A program made the position numbers and the translations under genes. Positions 44,385 to 57,690 of a stretch of DNA of 64,000 nucleotides are shown piece after piece; the first letter of the stretch is position 1; each line of letters opens with the position of its first letter. The notes beneath the pieces were generated by a model that was not told where the DNA came from, made no database searches, and worked only from the letters and a program-made list of their open reading frames with translations. This DNA comes from Codonopsis lanceolata (lineage: Eukaryota; Streptophyta; Magnoliopsida; Asterales; Campanulaceae), in contig CM028377.1 of the NCBI GenBank assembly GCA_013146195.2, forward strand, positions 102,329,547-102,393,546, given 5' to 3'.

Positions 44385-45288
44385 ATGGTCATATCTTCAA
44401 AGCCCAACAATACCACTATGTATCAAGTTAGATCAATTAGCTTGCCTTGTAGATCACATCCTAGCACTATTAGAATAGAACAAGAGCTCAACAAGCTCAA
44501 AACATGGGGGCATCATATTCTCCAACAGAAAAAAGCATTTGCGACGGTCTAATCGGGTTGGCAATGTTGTACGCATGTCTTGATGATCATCTCAATATGT
44601 CATCAACCCGAGAAGCTCTCTCCCGGACCCAAAAGGAGATGTGGGTCGATGACATGTTGGATGGATCGGTGAGGGTCTTGGATATTTTTGGCAAGGCTAG
44701 TGAAATGGTGTCACAAATTATAGAACAAGTTAGAAATCTTCAATGTGCTCTACCGAGGAGAAAGGGTACTAACTTGAGCATCGAGAGCAACATTGCCTAT
44801 TACGCTACCATTAGAAAGAAAATCAAGAAAGATGCTAAAAGATTGGTTGTGGAGTTGAAGCAAGTGAACGGCATCAATGCCACTTCTTCGGTACTAAATC
44901 TTGACCCTCACGTGATTGCAGTGATTCGGGTACTAACGGAAGTTAATGTACTAACAGAAGTTAATGAAGTGACGATGTCGGTTTTTGAAACGGCATCGTT
45001 CTACTTCGCCAAGTCGGGGTTAAAGCCAAAGCCGACTTAATGGTCGCTGGTTTCAAAGATGATGCAAAAGGGGAGAATTTCATGTGAAGACCAACCAGAG
45101 CGTGTGAATGATATGGAAATTGTAGATGTTGCATTGCTCAATCTGTGCAGAAATATTGGATCAAGTAATGAAGGAGAGAAATTGGAAATTGCACAAAAAA
45201 GATTGAAGGCATTAACAATGGTTTGGAATGCATGTATAGGCAATTGATCAAAACAAGACCCTCTCTATTGAACATTACCTCCCATTAA
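44385..45288 (+). pseudogene. DUF241 / BYPASS1-related pseudogene, gene 3
   Basis: Starts MVISSKPN with YQVRSISLPCRSHPS like its paralogues. One base is missing in ACATGGGGGCATC (near 44507; paralogues have ACATGGGAGGCATC), shifting the frame. The following 178-codon frame carries LLDGSVRV-equivalent (MLDGSVRVLDIFG), CALPRRKG and RKKIKKDAK. An 18-bp tandem duplication (ALTEVN repeated near 44930-44965) precedes a TAA at 45038 where paralogues have SRW. The next frame continues through RISCED and EIAQKRLKAL. A deletion of roughly 30 bases near 45211 then removes MEGHIES, and the C terminus LIKTRPSLLNITSH follows in another frame. Three independent lesions make function very unlikely. Confidence 0.9.
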
Positions 45289-47088
45289 CGTCAGTAGTTT
45301 TTGATGTGTCATTTCATCCCATATGGAAAATATAAATAATATAATGCTTACTCTCTCCCTCTCTCAAAAGTCAAAGCAAAAAAAGTCTCATTTTTCTTTT
45401 TAGAAGGTCAACAACAACAACTTAGGACAATATTAAAAACATATTTAAATATACTTGCTTATCTAACAAAACGTGGTTATAAATAATTAATATCCCAAAA
45501 TCTAAAGATCCATAACTTTTTTAGTCCGAATTGAACGAAAAGAAAATGCTACATATATAGATAAAAATCGATTCGGAAAATGCATCTACATTATGTTTTA
45601 AAGTGTTGTAAATTGGTCAGAATATACGGTACTTAAAAGCCGTGTAGAACAAGTAGTCGAGACATATTTGAGTAAAGCGTTAGGGAAGAGTTCGGGGGCC
45701 GGGCGCTTCGAAAGTTGGATCGTGGGTTGCTTCATTTTTCGTTAGCTCCGTTAAGCACTAGTAGAAATCACTTAACGGTCGGCAGATCTTTAATGGAGCG
45801 TAACTTTTGCGTCCAAATGAATTACGAGACCCACCGCATATCAAATCGAAGATCTCGACGAGATCTACAAGACTCACGGTGAGACATTCTTTTGAATCCC
45901 AAAAAACTCTGTTTAGATACTGTTTTGGCCCTCGAAAGTTTTAGGGCTTTTTCGACATTTTTTATTTATATTTTTTTCTTTTAGGGTTTGGACTGTTAGG
46001 GGATATAAATAACCCCTTAAACATTATTTCAACAGCTTTTAAATAAAAAATTGAGTTTCTTTCGTTTTTTTGTTTGTGTTTGAAACCCTGAAACCGTTAT
46101 AGGCTTTATTAAGGAATTTCTCGTGGAAAGAGTTCCTTGTTGTTATTTTCGCTGGGTCTATATATATATATATATATAGTTACATAGTATAATTTTTTTT
46201 AGTAATTTTTAATTTGTAGGATTCTACATTTTTCAAAACAGTACTAAAAACCAAAATAAATCAAACCTTGATTCACTTCACATCACACTTAGTCAAGCAC
46301 ATGCACACCTCTCTCTATCTCCACTTTCGACGCTAACAGGCTCCATCTTCCACCGCAGTAGTCATCGTTAATTGACCATCAGCTTTGTAACTGTCGCTCG
46401 CATCACCTGCCTTTTCTCTAATTTCACTAGTCAGCCATACTTCATAGCTTGGCAACCTCATATTATTATTTATCTAAATTGCAAAATTGAATCAAACTGA
46501 ACTAAATCGAGTGGTTTGATTTGATTTGATCAATACCAAACTTTGTTTAATTCGATTTGAAAAGAAAAAAATAGAATCATTGAGAGACGGTGTGTGATTT
46601 TACCGAACTAAACCAAAACACTTTATACTCCACCAATGCAACAACTAAGTAATACTGTGGTTCATTGATCTCGCTTGGTCACCACGTTTACCAAGTCTCT
46701 TTATTTCTCATATACTTGATTCAAGTAAGTAAATGGTGGATAACATTTGACCATCGAGATGTTCAACGTGATTAATTGACCATGTAATATGTCAAAGCTC
46801 ATAGGTCTTCGAGTCCCTTATTCTGGTTCTTCTCTATTTATGATACCTAGTAACATCTTGTCGTCAAGATTGATTTCAAAACTATACTTTTTAATCACCA
46901 CCATTCTAGACCAATTTTTATTGACGATGTCCAAATTTAGCACCATGCTCTTATGCTCCCTACTGAAAGGAATGATTCATCAATTTGACCCATTATTGTC
47001 ACCAATAGCAAAGAAGCCTCCAACAAATGGGTTTGCGACACGTGGAATAGAAACCATACGTGTACCAATCAGACCTCTTCTTCACTCA
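45289..47088. other. Intergenic; LTR-like stretch and a microsatellite
   Basis: 45640-46010 is more GC-rich than its surroundings, with ACTCACGGTGAGACATTC and GGGATATAAATAAC, and resembles part of an LTR promoter, but no partner copy is here. 46159-46180 is (TA)n. 46486-46620 has GATTTGATTTGAT/TTCGATTTG words. The ORF at 46789-47142 lacks any family sign. Confidence 0.4.
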
Positions 47089-47096
47089 CCACGTGG
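47089..47096 (+). promoter_or_regulatory. G-box upstream of DUF241 gene 4
   Basis: CCACGTGG, a perfect palindromic G-box (bZIP/bHLH site) about 114 bases before the TATA box of gene 4. A role is inferred from position only. Confidence 0.5.
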
Positions 47097-47209
47097 TAAT
47101 AGTGAGCCTGAGAAGATGACACTTCAGGTTCTTTCACCATAACATTCTTTTTTGGCCAAATTTGACGTCTATAATTGACTCAAAGGAAAACCCACAAAGT
47201 GCTTGGCCA

Positions 47210-47216
47210 TATAAAA
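47210..47216 (+). promoter_or_regulatory. TATA box of DUF241 gene 4
   Basis: TATAAAA, 83 bases before the ATG, matching the spacing in the other three copies. Confidence 0.6.
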
Positions 47217-47292
47217 CAGCTACCATCATAGAACTTAAAGTTATCAACTGGCCATTTTGTATTGTCTCGTGAAAAAAGTGCAAAAACAAACA

Positions 47293-48180
47293 ATGGCTCT
47301 TTCTTCCAAACTCACTACTAGTGCTAGGTACCAAATTAGATCAATTAGCTTACCTTCTAGACCACATCCAAGCACTACTAGAATCAAACAAGAGCTCAAT
47401 ATGTTCAAGACATGGGAGGCGTCCTACGTTCCAACAGAAGAGCGAATTTGCAACGGCTTAACCAGGCTAGCATTGTTGTACGAGTGCGTTGACGATCTTC
47501 TAAATTTGCCACTTACCCGACAAGCACTTTTTCGCCATAAAGACGAGATTGGAGAGTTGTTGGATGGATGGATTAAATTATTGGATATTTGTGGTCATGC
47601 AAGGGACATGATGACAGAGGTTAAAGAGAGTGTTAGGGGTTTTCAATTCGCTCTTCGAAGGAGGAAAGGGGATTTAAGCACCGAAAGCAATGTTATCAAA
47701 TACACTTCTATCAGGAAGCAAATCAAGAAAGAGGTCAAAACATTGATTGCAGATTTGAAGCAAATCAATATCACTTGCGGCAGTTCTCTAGTACTCGATA
47801 TAGATCACCACCTCATAGCGGTGATCAAAATACTAATGGAAGTTAGTGAAACGACTAGTTTGGTTCTTGAATCATTATTCTCGTTCTTCTCTATAAAGCC
47901 AAAATCATCTAGATGGTCAATTGTTCCAAAATTGATGCAAAAGGGGAGGGTTGCTTGTGAAGAGCAACAAGGAAATGTATCTGATTTGGAAAGAGTAGAT
48001 GTTGCATTGCTAAATTTGTGGAAAGAAGGATCAAATAATGAAGGGGAGAAGATGCAAATGGCTCAAAAGAGATTGGAGGCAATGGAGGGTCACATTGAAA
48101 GCATGGATAGTGGTTTGGAGTGCATATTTAGGGGTTTGATTAGAACAAGGTCCTTGCTTCTCAATATTGTGTCTCACTAG
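47293..48180 (+). CDS. DUF241 / BYPASS1-related protein, gene 4
   Basis: Single-exon gene of 295 codons, intact. MALSSKLT opens it, then RYQIRSISLPSRPHPS, LLYECVDDLLNLPLTRQALF, LLDGWIKLLDICGHARDM, FALRRRKGD and RKQIKKEVKTL. A hydrophobic helix (VIKILMEVSETTSLVLESLF) and SRWSIVPKLMQKGRVACEEQ follow. The end is RLEAMEGHIESMDSGLECIF then LIRTRSLLLNIVSH. KDEIGELLDGW replaces the KWVDELLDGS of the others, a two-residue loss plus S to W in the most conserved helix. The neighbouring pseudogene 2 kb upstream is its closest neighbour in position. Plant-specific family without known activity. Confidence 0.9.
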   Translation: MALSSKLTTSARYQIRSISLPSRPHPSTTRIKQELNMFKTWEASYVPTEERICNGLTRLALLYECVDDLLNLPLTRQALFRHKDEIGELLDGWIKLLDICGHARDMMTEVKESVRGFQFALRRRKGDLSTESNVIKYTSIRKQIKKEVKTLIADLKQINITCGSSLVLDIDHHLIAVIKILMEVSETTSLVLESLFSFFSIKPKSSRWSIVPKLMQKGRVACEEQQGNVSDLERVDVALLNLWKEGSNNEGEKMQMAQKRLEAMEGHIESMDSGLECIFRGLIRTRSLLLNIVSH

Positions 48181-48654
48181 TATATATTTATTCCCCAAAA
48201 CATGATTAATGTGCATGATCAAGAGCTATTAGGATGCATAATTATTCATTAATTCAATTATTTGTTACAATTCTTTCAAATACAATTAGTCCCATGTGTA
48301 CACATGAACCATAACTTTGAGTAATGAAAAGATATATACAAAGAAACCCAAGTCTCTCTCTCTCTCTCTCTCTCTCATGTTTTGGCCATGCTTGATGTAG
48401 CTTATGGAGAGGTGTAAATCATCTAGATGGTCAATTGTTCCAAAAGTAATATTATATATTTGATTTCATTTTTGCTACAATAAGTCATAAGTAGAGTACA
48501 ACCTCATTGAATCACACTTTAGCTTATAAGTCATAAGTACAAACTTTGGTGCTCAGGACTTATCTTTAAAAAACACGGATGAATAGTAAACTTTAATGAA
48601 TTTTTTAAATTCCAAAATTACCCTTTTTAAAATTTAAATAGCATAATAATAATA
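48181..48654. other. 3' flank of gene 4
   Basis: Contains a (CT)n tract at 48353-48375 and, at 48418-48440, a second copy of ATCATCTAGATGGTCAATTG from the gene 4 coding region, a small partial duplication. No further gene. Confidence 0.5.
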
Positions 48655-48912
48655 CTCCCTCCGTCCCTAAATTATCGCCCTCCTTTCCTTTTTCGTCCGT
48701 CCCAAAATAATTGTCTAGTTTGAAACTTATCTTTTTAGAACATCATTTTTACCACTTTACCCTTACTTTTTCACCCTACTTTAATTATGGGCCACATGCA
48801 CATGGACTTTAAAGGAAACTACATATTAAATCAATATAAATAATCAAGTCAATTGTTTTTTCTTAAACTGTGAACCGGGTCAACCATGACAATAATTTAA
48901 GGACGAAGGGAG
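48655..48912. mobile_element. Stowaway-like MITE
   Basis: TA-flanked 258-bp copy in the opposite internal orientation to 40552, ends CTCCCTCCGTCCCTAAATTA and TAATTTAAGGACGAAGGGAG. Confidence 0.88.
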
Positions 48913-48960
48913 TAATAAAGTAATATTAATGCTAATATAATAATAACAATAAAAGTAATA

Positions 48961-49632
<672 letters not shown>

Positions 49633-49791
49633 GTGAGATTTTGGAGAGAATTTAAGTGAGAACTACTATTTTGATAAATAATCATGATTGGATGAAAAAC
49701 ATGTTTAAACCTGCCGCTTATTTGGAACATTGCAAGCCGTGGGGCACTTCTTAATTTACTTTTTATTAAACGAACATGGGTAAGCATTGCA
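49633..49791 (+). repeat. Left edge of the higher-order array (linker fragment)
   Basis: Matches the linkers at about 55360-55500, 58705-58847 and 61420-61563 (TTTAAGTGAGAACTACTA, TTTGATAAATAATCATGATT, AACATTGCAAGCCGTGGGG). It shows that the array once continued left of 52.8 kb, before the TAA tract and the LTR insertion. Confidence 0.85.
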
Positions 49792-52777
49792 TGTGGCGAC
49801 CTGACCCGGGCCCGATGTGGAACCGAGGGTCGGACCGCCCAAATAGGAGGGAAAAGTAAACACATAAACGTGCAAGGACTCATTTTAAGAAAACGACGTG
49901 ACGCAACATTAGAGACGTAGCACGCCTCGGCACCAAAAGGCCGGTATTTTTAAAACCTTTAAAACCTGATAAAACAGTTAAGCAATTAATCCAAGTCATC
50001 GGCGACACTACATGCCGGAACCCAAGCTAACAGTTTATGGACAAGAATTAAATAAGAGCTAAAAGGATGCTCAGCGGAAGACTTATACGTAGTGAACTAT
50101 TAGCAAGATAACCAAGCATGGCTTACACAATGCCGGCATCAAAAGGAATACATTTACTACAAGTGTTAAACTACAAGTAGCTAATAAGAGTAACAAGTTC
50201 AAGTTCTATACAAATTCCCAAGCATAGTCTAATTGACTTGCTTAAACCCATCGCCCTTACAAAATATAAAACAAGAGGAAGAGGACATCTAAACCACCTC
50301 TTCAAATCAACGGCGGACCAAAAGGGCACAAAGCACGAACACAGCAAATCTCAACGAGCAGGACCTGTCTTGCTAGGATCTAAAGCAGTAAAGGGGAAAG
50401 GGTAAGTCATAAAGACTTGTAAGCTGTCAATCATGCATGTCATGGCAATATGCAATATACAAGGCAAGATATCGTCACATAAGCATAGAGGTCATATATC
50501 CAAGATGCACATTGTTTCACATAGGTGCGCATAATTAAATCACATAGGATAAGGATATATGGAGAGCCGGCCGCTACGTAGTTTCATACAAGCGTTATAC
50601 GGAATGTGCGGGTATCGAATGTGTGTAAGTACATCGATCTTCCGAGGAGATGCAGGGATAGACACACCAATGATGCTCTAATGGTTACAGCAAAGGGGCT
50701 ACTTCCCCACTGTGGCCACAGTGGAGGCGTGTGTGAACAAAGACAGGTATGCCAGCTGGACTCATGCAAATGCCAAGTAGTGTTTACTTAACAAATTATC
50801 AAGTAGTGAACGAGGTCGACAAGAGCGATCTCGTTCATGACAAGTAAATTATTCTCATCAATAACCAAGTAGGATTGAGTTCGACAAGAGCGAACTCACA
50901 TGTCAATTAGGCATTCTATAATATGACATTCAAAATCAAGCATGGTAATCAATCCAAGTTCAAGAGTCTAGAATTATTATTCGTAGGGAAAACATGTTTA
51001 GAACGTCGTAGGGATTGATCGGTGAGCCGGTATTGTTCAATGGCTCGCTAAACTTGACTCCGTTGAGTCGTCTCTAACAATTCATCCAATAGAGTTTAAA
51101 TGCTAAATGCATCTTAAACCCTTTTCTAAGTTCTCGTATACGATAGACTAGGTCATTAATCCTCTTAACAACCATAGTCGAGAATTATCAATAATTTAAA
51201 TTCAAGGGGACCTTAGAATCATTATTTCAAAGGTTAATAAAATGCAATGGTCCAAGAACATTAGTTATTCCTAGGAGGACATAGAACACATTTAATTCTA
51301 AGCATAGGACCCAATTCAATAGGATGAACAATTCATAGCATATGAAACCCTAGAAATCATAATCTCTAAGAGTTGTCAAAATCCATTAGTCCAAGAACAA
51401 TAGTTGTTCCTAAGGAGGCATATAACACATTTAATTCTAGGCATAGGACTAAATTAACAAGGTGAACATTTTATTCAAAATCTCAAAAGACCAAATCATC
51501 ATCAATCATGGCATGGGCATGGTAGGAGCATGGGAATCATAAGAAGAGGGGGAACATGGCATTTCTAGCATACAACCTAAGGGGAAATCAATAGCTTACC
51601 TTACACCCAAGAAAAAGATGGAAATGAGCACAAACTATTCGGATGGAAACGTGCTCCTCGACGATAGCTTCACTTCGGTGGTCTCGGTTTGGCAATCGAA
51701 GGTCGGGAGCTCAATCTATGGTAGAAACACACACTAGTCTCACCTTTCTCTACACACACAAGACTTGGGGAGAGAGAAAGAAAATCTGATCCGAAATGGA
51801 GGTTTAAGTTTGATCAAAAACAATGGGAGGCTTTTATATTTATGCATGAAGTGGGTGGAATTCCACATGTCACAAGGAGAGGGATTGCCAATCCACTTGT
51901 CAAGTGGAGGGAGATTGGGGTTAGTGTTAATCTAACTTGATTAGGGTCTAATAGGTAGGATTAGAGTCAATTAGGATGGGGGTTTAAGGGTATAAGTGGT
52001 CACAAAAGATTGCAAGAGAAAAATCCCGTAGGATGAACTGCCAAGTGAGGCGGGCGCCTCACGAATCCGCCGAGATTCTCGAGACCATCTCCAAATTGCA
52101 ATTGCTCCTGCAACTGAGGCGGCACCTCACTCGAGGCGCCCGGGCTTCCGGACCTGCTCTAAGCTCTCAAAACTTGGTCTAAACAAGTCCTAATGGCCCC
52201 AAACTCATGGGCAACCATTCTAAGGTCCAATCCAACTCAAAACAAGTCAGAAACACACCCGAACAACAACCGGAACAAGGTAGGACAAGGCTCGAATCAT
52301 GCGATGATTGGTTAACGAATCAAACACGAATCAAACACCAATAAAACTAGGATAACTTGGGCATGGAAAAGGCTTGTTTAAACATGGTTATGACTTGAAT
52401 ACAAGGCCGAGAACTCAACGAACACTTCGCACGACGAAATACAAGCAATACGAGAAACGAGGGAAATCGCTAAGGCCAAAACAAAGCAAGAAGGTTTCTA
52501 AACTTCCAATCAAGCTTACTATGATCAAGGTAACGTTCTAGGTCATCTATGAAAGACAATAGAACTCTAACAAGTCTTGGTTGAGTGCTAAACATGCTAA
52601 GGCAAACACTCAAAGCACAACGGCAAGGCAAGCAATGCATAGAAGGTATTCAAGCAACTAGGCACGTAATACTCTAATGTGAGCATGACATGGACAAATA
52701 GAAGTATCTAACATGTTAAGGCATAATACAAACATGTTATTAAGGTATAAAACAAGTAATGGGTTTGGGTTCTCACA
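49792..52777 (-). mobile_element. 2986-bp solo LTR-like insertion in the array linker
   Basis: The insertion begins TGTGGCGACC and ends GGGTTCTCACA, TG...CA-type ends. It splits the linker sequence GCATTGCA|GTATTGG, which is continuous in three other linkers. TTGCA on the left and TGGCA on the right are the presumed five-base target duplication with one change. On the minus strand its first 1.2 kb matches 1433-2646. No coding or primer site was found inside, so a solo LTR of a large-LTR element is likely. The opposed ORFs near 50600 are chance. A CGCCTC-rich patch lies near 52040-52140. Confidence 0.75.
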
Positions 52778-52782
52778 TGGCA

Positions 52783-53293
52783 GTATTGGTCAATTCACAT
52801 CTTCCAAAAATTAATACGCTTTTGTATTTATAACTTGTCTATTTGTGGTTGTTGTGGCCCACTTAATGTTCTGCACTCACAAGCTTTTTAAATACATACT
52901 TTATAGACGTCTAGCCAGCACTCACAAACATTTCTTCATATTCCTCCTTTCTTCTCTACAAATTTTTTAAGTTCTTTTCTTCATAGCCAAAACGCACTCA
53001 ATATCATGAGGTTTTTTTAAAACTGTTAAGCGACTATTGGAAAAGTGCAAAATCTTACGAAAACGAACCGGACCTAGTTCGTTACAACGAAGCTCATCAA
53101 TGTCAGTGGGGATAAGTTATTTATCTTCTTTTATCACCCATATTACATCTACCTCAACCTCTCAATCTCATCACCGGCATTTAGTCGAAGCCGGTCAATG
53201 TCCGATATAGAGCAAGGGAAGGTTTTATCCCTATTGAGTTTATCAACGTGGCTTGGAGCCCAAAAACAAAGAAAAAAATATATTACTCAGTGA

Positions 53294-53333
<40 letters not shown>

Positions 53334-55501
53334 GAATTTTTGAATTTTTGAATTTATGAATATTTAAATTACTTTAATTATTTTTTTATGTTGTGCAGAC
53401 AATATTTCCCTATTCATTTTAGGTGGAAACAAATGTACCTTTGGCTTGCTCGTCCATAGACGCCTAGCCAGCACGTACAAACATTCCTACACATTCATCC
53501 TTTCTTCTCTTCAATTTTTTTAGGTTCTTTTCTTCATAGCCAAAACCCACTCAATATCAAGGGGTTTTTTTAAGACAGTTGAGCGACTGTTGCAAACGTG
53601 CAAAATCTTACGAAAACGAACCGGACCTAGTTCGTTACAATGAAGCTCGTCAATGTCAGAGGGGATAAGTTCTTTATCTTCTTTTATCACCCCTATTCCA
53701 TCCACCTCAACCTCAACCTCAACAGCGACATTTAGTCGAAGCCGGTCAATGTCCGATATAGAGCAAGGGAAAGTTTTATCCCGGTTGAGTTTATCAACGT
53801 GGCTTAGAGCCCAAAAACAAAGAAAAAAATATTACACGGTGAGTGTATTTTTTTATTTTGGAATTTTTGAATTTATGAATATTTGAATTACTTTAATTAT
53901 TTTTTTATGTTGTGCATACAATATTTCCACATTCATTTCACGTGGAAACAAATGTATCATTGCTTTGCTCGTCCATAGACGCTTAGCCAGCACTAACAAA
54001 CATTCCTTCACATTGATCATTTCTTCTTTTCAATTTTTTACGTTCTTTTCTTCAGTATCATGGGATTTTTTTAGGAATGTTGAGCGATTATTGCAAAAGT
54101 GCAAAATCTTACGAAAACGAACCAGACCTTGTTCCTTACAACAAAGCTCATCAATGTCAGCTGAGATACGTTTTTTATCTTCTTTTTTCACCCTATTCCG
54201 TCCACCTCAACCTCAACTTCAACACCGGCATTTAGTCGAAGTCGGTCAATGTCTGATATAGAGCAAGGGATGGTTTTATCCCGGTTTAGTTTATCAACGT
54301 GGCTTGGAGCCCAAAAACAAATAAAAAAATATTACTCGGTGAGTGTATATTTTTTTAATTTTTTTTGGCATATTTTAATTTATGAATTTATGAATATTTG
54401 AATTACATTAATTATTTTTTTTATGTTGTGCAGATAATATTTCCCCATTCATTTCACGTGGAAACAAATTTACCTTTGGCTTGCTCGTCCATAGACGCCT
54501 AGCCAGCACTCACAAACATTCCTTCACATTCCTCCTTTCTTCTCTTCAATTTTTTTTACGTTCTTTAATCTTCATAGCCAAAACCCACTAAATATTATGG
54601 AGGTTTTTTAAGACTGTTGATCAACTGTTGCAAAAGTGCAAATTCTTACGAAAACGAACCAGACCTAGTTCGTTACAACGAAGCTCATCAATGTCAGTTG
54701 GGATAAGTTCTTTATCTTCTTTTATCACCCCTATTCCATCCACCTCAACCTCAATCTCAACACCGACATTTAGTCGAAACCGGTCAATGTCCGAGTAACT
54801 TAGGTTTCGTTTGTTTCACGAAAAATTATTTATGGAAAATGTTTTCTCTATTTTATGGCGTATCGTAACATTAGGAAAAATGTAGTTAATGTAAAAGATT
54901 TTCAAGTCAACAGAAAATCAAACCTTTTTTTTTTTTTCCGGAAAATGACTTACAGATTTATTTTCCGTTTGTCATTTTTCGAATGTTCGAGCACCCTCCA
55001 CGCCCTTCCTCAATTACACATATTTAAATACATGCACAATATTAATATTTGAAAAACTTTTTTATTTCAAAATTAATTTAATTTTAACTTAGTAAATTAT
55101 GTAATATAAAATTTATATTACATAAAAAAATTATTTATTTATGTCTTATATAGATGGTAGCATATCTTTTTTTTTCTCCAGAATCAAACCTGAGTTTACT
55201 TTCTGAAATCTGTCTCTCTCACTAGCTAGACTCCTTTTATGAAATGCAACTGATGGCGAAAAATTTATGAATTACAATAGATCATAATGTGGGGCGAAAT
55301 CTATATACTTGACCGGATGTATATGAAATGCCCAAAGTAGTACGGATTCTGCATTGAGAAATTTAAGTGAGAACTACTAGTTTGATAAATAATTATGATT
55401 GGATGAAAAACATGCTAAACCTGCCGCTTCTTTGGAACATTGCAAGCCGTGGGGCCCTTCTTATTTTACTTTTTATTAAACGAAAATGAGTAACCATTGC
55501 A
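52783..55501. repeat. Higher-order array block 1 (units A/B fusion, C, D, E, linker)
   Basis: Four units with TAGACG landmarks at 52913, 53457, 53976 and 54492, then a linker from about 54795 that starts GAGTAACTTAGG. The first unit begins like type A (TTCTGCACTCACAAGCTTTT) but ends like type B (CTCAATCTC and an (AT)n spacer), so it appears to be an unequal-crossover product. Confidence 0.85.
53520..53825 (-). pseudogene. Array unit C, minus-strand VEVEVDG frame
   Basis: The minus strand is open through LGAPSHVDKLNRDKT-type sequence, SISDIDRLRLN, a VEVEVEVDGIGVIKEDKELI stretch, DIDEL, GPVRFRKILHVCNSRSTVLK and ends MKKRT followed by TAA. It has the same order as the remnants at 19510 and 20885, and similarity continues into the 3' flank (GAAAGGAGGAATGT). 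No start codon is placed at the 5' edge. The AT-rich spacer follows. Confidence 0.55.
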
Positions 55502-56528
55502 GTATTGGTCAATTCACATCGTCCAAAAATTAATACACTTTTATATTTATAGCTTGTCTGTTTGTCGTTGTTGTGGCCCAGTTAATGTTCTGCACTCACA
55601 AGCTTTTTAAATACATACTCCATAGACGCCTAGCCTGCACTTACAAACATTCCTTCACATTCCTCCCTTCTTCTCTTCAATTTTTTTACGTTCTTTTCTT
55701 CATAGCCAAAACACACTCAATAACATGGGGTTTTTTTAAGACAGTTGATCGACCGTTGCAAAAGTGCAAAATCTTACGAAAACGAACCAGACCTAGTTCG
55801 TTACAACGAAGCTCATCAATGTCAGTGGGGATAAGTTATTTATCTTCTTTTATCACCCCTATTCCATCCACCTCAACCTCAACCTAAACACCGGCATTTA
55901 ATCGAAGACGGTCAATGTCCGATATATAGCAAGGGAAAGTTTTATCTCGTTTGAGTTTATCAACGTGGCTTGGAGCCCAAAAACAAAGAAAAAAAATATT
56001 ATTCGGTAAGTGTATTTTTTTTAAAGTTTTTTTTGGAATTTATGTATATTTGAATTACTTTAATTATTTTTTTATGTTGTGCAGACAATATTTCCCCATT
56101 CATTTCACGTGGAAACAAATATACCTTTGGCTTGCTCGTCCATAGACGCCTAGCCACCACTCACAAACAATCCTTCACATTCCTCCTTTCTTCTGTTAAG
56201 TTTTTTTTACGTTCTTTTATCTTTATAGGCAAAACCCACTAAATATCATGGGGATTTTTTAAGATTGTTGAGCGACTGTTGCAAAAGTGCAAAAGATTAC
56301 GAAAACGAACCGGACCTAGTCCGTCACAACGAAGCTCATCAATGTCAGTGGGGATAAGTTCTTTATCTTCTTTTATCACCCCTATTTCACCAACCTCAAC
56401 CTCAATCTCAACACCGGCATTTAGTCGAAGACGGTTAATGTCCGATAAAGAGCAGGGGAAGGTTTATCCCTGTTGAGTTTATCAACATGGCTTGGAGCCC
56501 AAAAAAAAAATAAAATATTACTCGGTGA

Positions 56529-56594
<66 letters not shown>

Positions 56595-57549
56595 GAATTT
56601 TTGAATTTTTGAATTTTTGAATTTTTGAATTTTTGAATTTTTGAATTTTTGAATTTTTGAATTTTTGAATTTTTGAATTTTTGAATTACTTTAATTATTT
56701 TTTTATGTTGTGCAGAACAATATTTCCCTATTCATTTTAGGTGGAAACAAATGTACCTTTGGCTTGCTCGTCCATAGACGCCTAGCCATCACGCACAAAC
56801 ATTCATTTACATTCCTCCTTTCTTCTCTTCAATTTTTTTATATTCTTTTCTTCATAGCCAAAACCCACTCAATATCATGGGGTTTTTTAAGACAGTTGAG
56901 CGACTGTTGCAAACGTGCAAAGTCTTACGAAAACGAACCGGACCTAGTTCGTTACAACGAAGCTCATCAATGTCAGTGGGGATAAGTTCTTTATCTTCTT
57001 TTATCACCCCTATTCCATCCACCTAAACCTCAACCTCAGCACCGACATTTAGTCGAAGCCGGTCAATGTCCGATATAGAGCAAGGGAAGGTTTTATCCCG
57101 GTTGAGTTTAACAACGTGGTTTGGAGCCCAAAAACAAAGAAAAAAAATATTACTCGGTGACTGTATTTTTTTTTTAATTTTTCTTGGAATTTTTGAATTT
57201 TGGAATTTTTGAATTTATGAATATTTGAATTACTTTAATTATTTTTTTATGTTCTGCAGACAATATTTCCCCATTCATTTGACGTGGAAACAAATGTACC
57301 TTTGACCTTGCTCGTCCATAGACGCTTAGCCAGCACTCACAAACATTCCTTCACATTGATCTTTTCTTCTCTTCAATTTTTTTACGTTCTTTCCTTTATA
57401 GCCAAAACCCACTCAGTATCATGGGGTTTTTTTTAAGAATGTTGAGCGACTGTTGCAAAAGTGTAAAATCTTACGAAAACGAACCAGACCTAGTTCCTTA
57501 CAACGAAGCTCATCAATGTCAGTTGAGATACATTTTTTATCTTCTTTTT

Positions 57550-57690
57550 TCACCCTATTCCGTCCACCTCAACCTCAACTTCAACACCGGCATTTAGTCG
57601 AAGCCGATCAATGTCTGATATAGAGCAAGGGATGGTTTTATCCCGGTTGAGTTTATCAACGTGGCTTGGAGCCCAAAAACAAAGAAAAAA
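57550..57690 (-). pseudogene. Array unit D, minus-strand VEVEVDG frame (upstream part)
   Basis: Open minus frame covering APSHVDKLNRDKT, SISDIDRLRLNAGVEVEVEV and DGIG. A one-base change after this (CACCCTATTCCG, missing one C relative to other units) shifts the frame, so the D type cannot encode the full segment. The same D-type lesion is seen near 54193 and 63530, showing it was inherited through block amplification. Confidence 0.55.

Noticed and set aside
46789..47142. 117-codon ORF ending 150 bases before gene 4
   Set aside because: No family resemblance, overlaps the G-box promoter region of gene 4, and composition is like flanking noncoding DNA.
50584..50791. Two overlapping 61-codon ORFs on opposite strands
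   Set aside because: Mutual shadows inside the 2986-bp LTR insertion, with no domain.
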